11,716 bases of DNA. Source: Pseudomonadota bacterium. Its GTDB lineage: Bacteria > Pseudomonadota > Gammaproteobacteria > Burkholderiales > Ferrovaceae. The notes beneath the pieces were generated by a model. That model was not told the DNA's origin. It ran no database searches and saw only the letters and a program-made list of their open reading frames with translations. Location of the stretch: the NCBI GenBank assembly GCA_021811005.1, contig JAJZPY010000067.1, positions 1 through 11,716 of the forward strand, read 5' to 3'. Of the stretch, positions 8,277 to 11,716 are shown in pieces (the stretch's first letter is position 1; the number at the start of each line of letters is the position of its first letter). A program made the position numbers and the translations under genes.

Positions 8277-8307
8277 TTGACATAAACACAGTCTGTTGCG
8301 GTATAGT
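8277..8307 (+). promoter_or_regulatory. Sigma70-type promoter of nrdAB
   Basis: A perfect -35 TTGACA (8277-8282) is followed by TATAGT (8302-8307), 19 bp apart, slightly longer than ideal. Transcription would begin near 8314, which is exactly where the 5' strand of the riboswitch P1 helix begins. The second NrdR-like box fills the spacer, so a bound repressor would block RNA polymerase. Confidence 0.7.
8286..8301 (+). promoter_or_regulatory. NrdR box 2 (candidate, weaker)
   Basis: ACACAGTCTGTTGCGG matches the NrdR consensus at about 11 of 16 positions, with the left half and the central TGTTG preserved. It starts 32 bp after box 1, about three helical turns, which is the usual spacing of NrdR box pairs. 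It lies wholly between the -35 and -10 elements. The spacing and position support it more than the base match does. Confidence 0.55.
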
Positions 8308-8313
8308 GCATCC

Positions 8314-8495
8314 CAGATGGTGCCTGACGCGCGCGAGCCGTCAGGATAATAGGGAATCCGGTACGAAAGCTTTTTCCATGCCGGAGCTGCCCCCGCAACT
8401 GTAGTCGGCGAGTCTTGCGCTCCTCTTTGCCACCGGTTCAATCCGGGAAGGCTAGCGCAAGATGAAGACCCGAAAGCCAGGAGACCTGCCATCTG
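8314..8495 (+). promoter_or_regulatory. Cobalamin riboswitch aptamer upstream of nrdAB
   Basis: The conserved core of the cobalamin riboswitch is readable from end to end on the plus strand: ATAGGGAATCCGGTACGAAAG (from 8349), GCCGGAGCTG then CCCCCGCAACTGTA (to about 8403), GCCACCGG...CCGGGAAGG (8429-8450), GACCCGAAAGCC, and the B12 box AAGCCAGGAGACCTGCCA (8474-8491). Helices are also visible: closing P1 CAGATGG (8314-8320) with CCATCTG (8489-8495); a hairpin CCTGACG (8323-8329) with CGTCAGG (8339-8345); CTTGCGCT (8414-8421) with AGCGCAAG (8454-8461). B12 riboswitches normally lower expression of the downstream gene when cobalamin is plentiful. Here that gene is nrdA, not metE, which lies upstream. 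The ligand subtype (adenosyl or other cobalamin) cannot be told with certainty. Confidence 0.96.
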
Positions 8496-8504
8496 ATTTT
8501 TTTT
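8489..8504 (+). terminator. P1 3' strand followed directly by U8 tract (candidate terminator)
   Basis: The 3' strand of the riboswitch closing helix (8489-8495) is followed by one A and eight T residues (8497-8504). A stable P1 next to a U-tract would resemble an intrinsic terminator without a separate hairpin. CTGCCA (8486-8491) can instead pair with TGGCAG (8543-8548), a possible antiterminating partner. The function is inferred. Confidence 0.4.
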
Positions 8505-8515
8505 ATTGTCTGAAT

Positions 8516-8579
8516 GGGGCGGGGTGACTCCATGGGCGATGTTGGCAGCCGCTGTGGACAATGCGTCGACCCCAGCCCC
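8516..8579 (+). promoter_or_regulatory. GC-rich hairpin in nrdA leader (expression platform candidate)
   Basis: GGGGC-GGGGT-GAC (8516-8528) pairs with GTC-ACCCC-GCCCC (8565-8579) to give 13 base pairs with two one-base bulges (G8568, A8574). It lies between the riboswitch and the nrdA ribosome binding site and has no U-tract after it. Between it and the gene, TCTCC (8615-8619) could pair with GGAGA (8640-8644) of the Shine-Dalgarno region. The rest of 8580-8652 shows nothing else. Confidence 0.4.
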
Positions 8580-8652
8580 CGGAATTCTCATTCCCTGCCA
8601 ATCCATCATCCGGCTCTCCCTGAACTGCTCAATACTCAAGGAGAACCGTCTT

Positions 8653-11451
8653 ATGCCCACTCTGCAGCGTGCTGCCTCACTGTCTTCCCAGGACGTCGGC
8701 CTGGAAGTTATACGACGCAACGGGGCCATCGTCCCGTTTCATGCCGAAAAAATTGCAGCGGCGATGACGAAGGCGTTCCTGGCGGTCTCGGGCCAGCAGG
8801 GCGTTGCCTCCGCAAAAACCCGTGACCTGGTCAGGCGCCTCACGGACACGGTGGTGACCGCCCTGACACGGCGTTTGCCGGCGGGAGGAACCGTCCACAT
8901 CGAAGACATCCAGGACCAGGTGGAGCTGGCGCTCATGCGCTCCGGCGAACACGACGTGGCCCGTGCCTACGTGTTGTACCGGGAGAAGCGGGCGGCAGAA
9001 CGGGCCAGCGAGGCACAGGTCAGCGAAGGGAGCCCGGGCAGCGCCACGCTTCACATGATGGTTCACGGGAAGCGTTTGCCACTGGACACGGAATGGCTGC
9101 AGGCGGCCTGCCATGAAGCCTGCGAGGGGCTGGCGGGCGTGGATTCCGAGGCCATCGTGACGCTTGCCTTGCAGAATCTCTACGATGGAGTCGAAGCGCA
9201 CGCCGTGCACCAGGCCCTGGTTCTGGCCGCCCGCACCCTCATCGAACAGGATCCGGATTACAGCAAGGCCGCCGCCCGCCTGTTGCTTCGCATCATCCGG
9301 ACCGAAGTGCTGGGGCAGGACGTTGCGCAGGCCGGCATGGCGGCGCGTTATCCGGAAGCGCTGGCGCTGCTGGTCGCGCAGGGCATCGAAGCCGGGCTTC
9401 TGGACCCGCGCCTGCAAGACTACGACCTGGAAAAACTGGGGCAGGCGCTGGTTCCGGAACGGGACACCCAGTTCGATTACCTGGGCCTGCAGACCTTGTA
9501 TGACCGCTACTTCCTGCACCGTGACGAGCGGCGGATCGAATTGCCCCAGACCTTCTTCATGCGCGTGGCCATGGGGCTTTCGCTCCATGAAATCAACCGG
9601 GAAGAGCGGGCCATCGAGTTTTACAACCTGCTCTCGTCCTTCGATTTCATGAGCTCGACCCCCACGCTGTTCAACAGCGGAACGCAGCACCCCCAACTCT
9701 CATCCTGCTACCTGACCACGGTCTCGGATGACCTGGACAGCATTTACCAGGGGATCAAGGAAAATGCCCTGCTGCAGAAGTATGCGGGGGGTCTTGGCAA
9801 CGACTGGACCCCCGTGCGCTCCCTAGGAAGCCGGATCAAGGGCACCAACGGCAAAAGCCAGGGAGTGATTCCGTTCCTCAAGGTGGTCAACGACACGGCC
9901 CTCGCTGTCAATCAGGGCGGCAAGCGCAAAGGGGCTGTCTGTGCCTATCTGGAAACCTGGCATCTGGACATCGAGGAGTTCCTCGAGCTCAGAAAGAACA
10001 CCGGCGATGACCGCCGGCGCACTCATGACATGAATACCGCCCACTGGATCCCGGACCTGTTCATGAAGCGCGTGGCGGAAAATGGCCAATGGACCTTGTT
10101 CTCGCCCGTGGATGTTCCCGATTTGCATGACCTTTTCGGTACAGCGTTTGAAACGGCCTACCAGGCCTATGAAGCCAGGGCATTGCAGGGCGGGCTGCCG
10201 CTGTCCAGACGCGTTCCCGCCGTTCAACTGTGGCGCAAGATGCTGACCATGCTGTTCGAGACGGGGCACCCCTGGATCACGTTCAAGGATGCCTGCAATC
10301 TGCGTTCGCCCCAGCAACACGCAGGGGTCATCCACAGTTCAAACCTGTGCACGGAAATCACCCTCAATACTTCCTCGTCCGAAACCGCCGTTTGCAATTT
10401 GGGTTCGGTCAATCTGCTGGCTCATTTGGTGTCTGTGGCAGGGGAATGGCAACTGGACCTGGACAAGCTGGGACGAACCGTTCGCAGCGCCATGCGCCTG
10501 CTGGACAACGTGGTGGACATCAATTTTTACCCCACGCTCAAGGCGCGCAATGCCAATGTGCGGCATCGCCCGGTGGGCCTTGGCATCATGGGGTTTTCAA
10601 ACTGCCTGCAACGCCTGGGCATTCCCTACGCGTCCGATCGGGCGGTGGAGTTTGCCGACCGTTCCATGGAAGCGATTTGCTACCACGCGTACTGGGCTTC
10701 CACCGAACTGGCCGAAGAGCGGGGGCGTTATTCCAGTTTTTCAGGCAGCCTGTGGGACCGGGGCATCCTGCCGCATGAATCCGTCGATCTTCTTGAAAAA
10801 TCGCGAGGCGGATTCCTGGAGATCAACCGCAGCGTCACCATGGACTGGGATTTGCTGAAGGAGCGCATTGCCCGCCACGGGATGCGCAATTCCAATTGCG
10901 TCGCCATTGCGCCCACGGCCACGATTTCCAATATCGTGGGTGTGTCCGCATCCATTGAGCCCGAATACCAGAACCTGTACGTGAAATCCAACCTGTCGGG
11001 GGAGTTCACCGTCGTGAACGAGGCCTTGGTGCAGGATCTGAAAGCCCTCGGGCTCTGGGACGCCGTGATGCTGTCGGACCTGAAATACTTTGACGGCGCG
11101 CTCGCGGCCATCGACCGGATTCCGGACGAGATCAAATCCCGCTATGCCACGGCTTTTGAAATTGACCCGGTTTGGCTCGTGGAGGCTGCGGCGCGGCGCC
11201 AGAAGTGGATTGACCAGGCCCAGTCGCTCAATCTGTACGTGGCCGGCGCTTCCGGCAAGCAGCTGGACGAGCTGTACCGGCTGGCGTGGATGCGGGGGCT
11301 CAAGACCACCTACTATCTGCGCACCTTGGGCGCCACCGCCATGGAGAAAAGCCTCGCTCCCGCCATGGCCGGGGTTTCCGCTTCCGGCGGGCAGGAACCC
11401 ATGCCCAAGGCCTGTTCGATTCTTGATCCCGAATGCGAGGCCTGCCAATGA
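8653..11451 (+). CDS. nrdA: Class Ia ribonucleoside-diphosphate reductase, large (alpha) subunit
   Basis: NrdA reduces ribonucleoside diphosphates to deoxyribonucleotides with a radical supplied by NrdB. The 932-aa protein resembles the long Pseudomonas-type NrdA. A canonical ATP-cone covers residues about 17-112 (VIRRNGAIVPFHAEKI). A second, degenerate cone-like unit follows at about 133-222, and then the ten-stranded barrel. Catalytic residues are visible: Cys352 (SSCYLTT), Asn564/Cys566/Glu568 (NLCTEI), Cys581 (AVCNLGS), the radical-path tyrosines Tyr887-Tyr888 (TTYYLR), and the C-terminal reductant cysteines Cys928 and Cys931 (CEACQ). In P. aeruginosa NrdA, as I recall, only the first of two cones binds nucleotide, which fits what is seen here. 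The ATG at 8653 has AAGGAG 9 nt upstream. An in-frame TTG at 8506 would add residues encoded by leader RNA and is rejected. The stop overlaps the nrdB start. Confidence 0.97.
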   Translation: MPTLQRAASLSSQDVGLEVIRRNGAIVPFHAEKIAAAMTKAFLAVSGQQGVASAKTRDLVRRLTDTVVTALTRRLPAGGTVHIEDIQDQVELALMRSGEHDVARAYVLYREKRAAERASEAQVSEGSPGSATLHMMVHGKRLPLDTEWLQAACHEACEGLAGVDSEAIVTLALQNLYDGVEAHAVHQALVLAARTLIEQDPDYSKAAARLLLRIIRTEVLGQDVAQAGMAARYPEALALLVAQGIEAGLLDPRLQDYDLEKLGQALVPERDTQFDYLGLQTLYDRYFLHRDERRIELPQTFFMRVAMGLSLHEINREERAIEFYNLLSSFDFMSSTPTLFNSGTQHPQLSSCYLTTVSDDLDSIYQGIKENALLQKYAGGLGNDWTPVRSLGSRIKGTNGKSQGVIPFLKVVNDTALAVNQGGKRKGAVCAYLETWHLDIEEFLELRKNTGDDRRRTHDMNTAHWIPDLFMKRVAENGQWTLFSPVDVPDLHDLFGTAFETAYQAYEARALQGGLPLSRRVPAVQLWRKMLTMLFETGHPWITFKDACNLRSPQQHAGVIHSSNLCTEITLNTSSSETAVCNLGSVNLLAHLVSVAGEWQLDLDKLGRTVRSAMRLLDNVVDINFYPTLKARNANVRHRPVGLGIMGFSNCLQRLGIPYASDRAVEFADRSMEAICYHAYWASTELAEERGRYSSFSGSLWDRGILPHESVDLLEKSRGGFLEINRSVTMDWDLLKERIARHGMRNSNCVAIAPTATISNIVGVSASIEPEYQNLYVKSNLSGEFTVVNEALVQDLKALGLWDAVMLSDLKYFDGALAAIDRIPDEIKSRYATAFEIDPVWLVEAAARRQKWIDQAQSLNLYVAGASGKQLDELYRLAWMRGLKTTYYLRTLGATAMEKSLAPAMAGVSASGGQEPMPKACSILDPECEACQ

Positions 11452-11716
11452 ATGCCATCATTCGCTCCCTGGCCCCGGTCAATGTGAACGACAAGCGCAT
11501 CGTGAATGCGCGCACGGACATCAATCAGCTGGCGCCTTTCAAATACCCGTGGGCGTGGGAATTCTTCCTGAATGCCAACCGCAATCACTGGACGCCGCTT
11601 GAAATTTCCATGGCGCAGGACGTCCATGATTACCACCACAAGCTGAGCGCGGCCGAACGGCATGTGTTCGAAAATGTGCTGGCTTACCTGACCACGTCCG
11701 ACATTCTGGCCATGCG
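11448..11716 (+). CDS. nrdB: Class Ia ribonucleotide reductase small (beta) subunit, 3' end cut by window
   Basis: An open frame begins with the ATG at 11448, overlapping the nrdA stop in an ATGA arrangement typical of translational coupling, and stays open to the window end (89 residues seen). The product (DKRIVNARTDINQLAPFKY at 15-33, WAWEFFLNANRNHWTP at 35-50, AERHVFENVLAYLTTSDILAM at 69-89) follows the N-terminal region of NrdB. Asp85 is in the position of the first iron ligand (Asp84 of E. coli). NrdB holds the di-iron tyrosyl radical that starts catalysis in NrdA and needs oxygen for its assembly. The remaining ligands and the radical tyrosine lie outside the window, so metal type and activity cannot be judged. 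Confidence 0.95.
   Translation, partial: MNAIIRSLAPVNVNDKRIVNARTDINQLAPFKYPWAWEFFLNANRNHWTPLEISMAQDVHDYHHKLSAAERHVFENVLAYLTTSDILAM

Noticed and set aside
6295..8289. Long minus-strand open frame opposite metE (664 codons)
   Set aside because: metE is complete and conserved on the other strand; the antisense product shows no family features and its start lies in the NrdR/promoter region of nrdA.
8506..8652. N-terminal extension of NrdA from a TTG at 8506
   Set aside because: It would begin just after the riboswitch U-tract and translate the GC hairpin; the ATG at 8653 has AAGGAG 9 nt upstream and gives a family-like N-terminus.
8514..8825. Small upstream ORF overlapping the nrdA start in another frame
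   Set aside because: There is no Shine-Dalgarno sequence, the start lies within the GC-rich stem, and most of it is a shadow of nrdA coding sequence.

Overview
The window reads as a GC-rich proteobacterial chromosome, most likely a betaproteobacterium or a close gammaproteobacterial relative. I base this on MetR, MetE and NrdA proteins that resemble the Pseudomonas/beta-type families as I remember them, and on an extended second-type IF-1 placed beside an RhlE-like helicase. I cannot name a genus. All genes look intact except the first and last, which are cut by the window edges. I see no tRNA, rRNA, CRISPR array, insertion sequence or prophage gene.

Layout. 1-1974 (+) is the 3' part of a PAS-GAF-GGDEF-EAL cyclic-di-GMP protein with a degenerate GGDEF motif and an intact EAL domain. 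It ends tail to tail, 7 nt away, with an RhlE-type DEAD-box helicase (1982-3367, -). A 381-nt divergent spacer follows, with a promoter candidate and hairpin-forming leader on each strand. It then leads into infA (3749-4006, +). This divergent pair looks like a cold-shock or RNA-remodelling module. Next, on the minus strand, come an Ada-like AraC-HTH/O6-alkylguanine-DNA alkyltransferase (4034-4870) and the methionine regulator MetR (4966-5865). MetR is divergent from metE (5977-8262, +), the cobalamin-independent methionine synthase.

The most informative part is the 390-nt leader at 8263-8652 between metE and nrdA. In order it holds two NrdR-box-like 16-mers exactly 32 bp apart, a sigma70-type promoter whose spacer contains the second box, and a complete cobalamin riboswitch. 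After these come a U8 tract touching the closing P1 helix, a strong GC-rich hairpin, and the Shine-Dalgarno sequence of nrdA. nrdA (8653-11451) is a class Ia ribonucleotide reductase large subunit with a duplicated ATP-cone region. nrdB starts inside the nrdA stop codon (ATGA overlap) and runs off the window.

How it fits together. metE and nrdAB both encode enzymes that do without vitamin B12 (methionine synthase and ribonucleotide reductase). The aptamer lies downstream of metE and reads toward nrdAB. The model I infer is that B12 shuts down nrdAB when a B12-dependent reductase (class II, NrdJ, presumably elsewhere in the genome) can take over, with NrdR adding dNTP/ATP sensing at the same promoter. 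metE would instead be controlled by MetR and homocysteine. A known parallel is the B12-riboswitch control of nrdABS in Streptomyces coelicolor. The combination with NrdR boxes in one promoter, and the direct P1/U-tract junction, are the points most worth testing.
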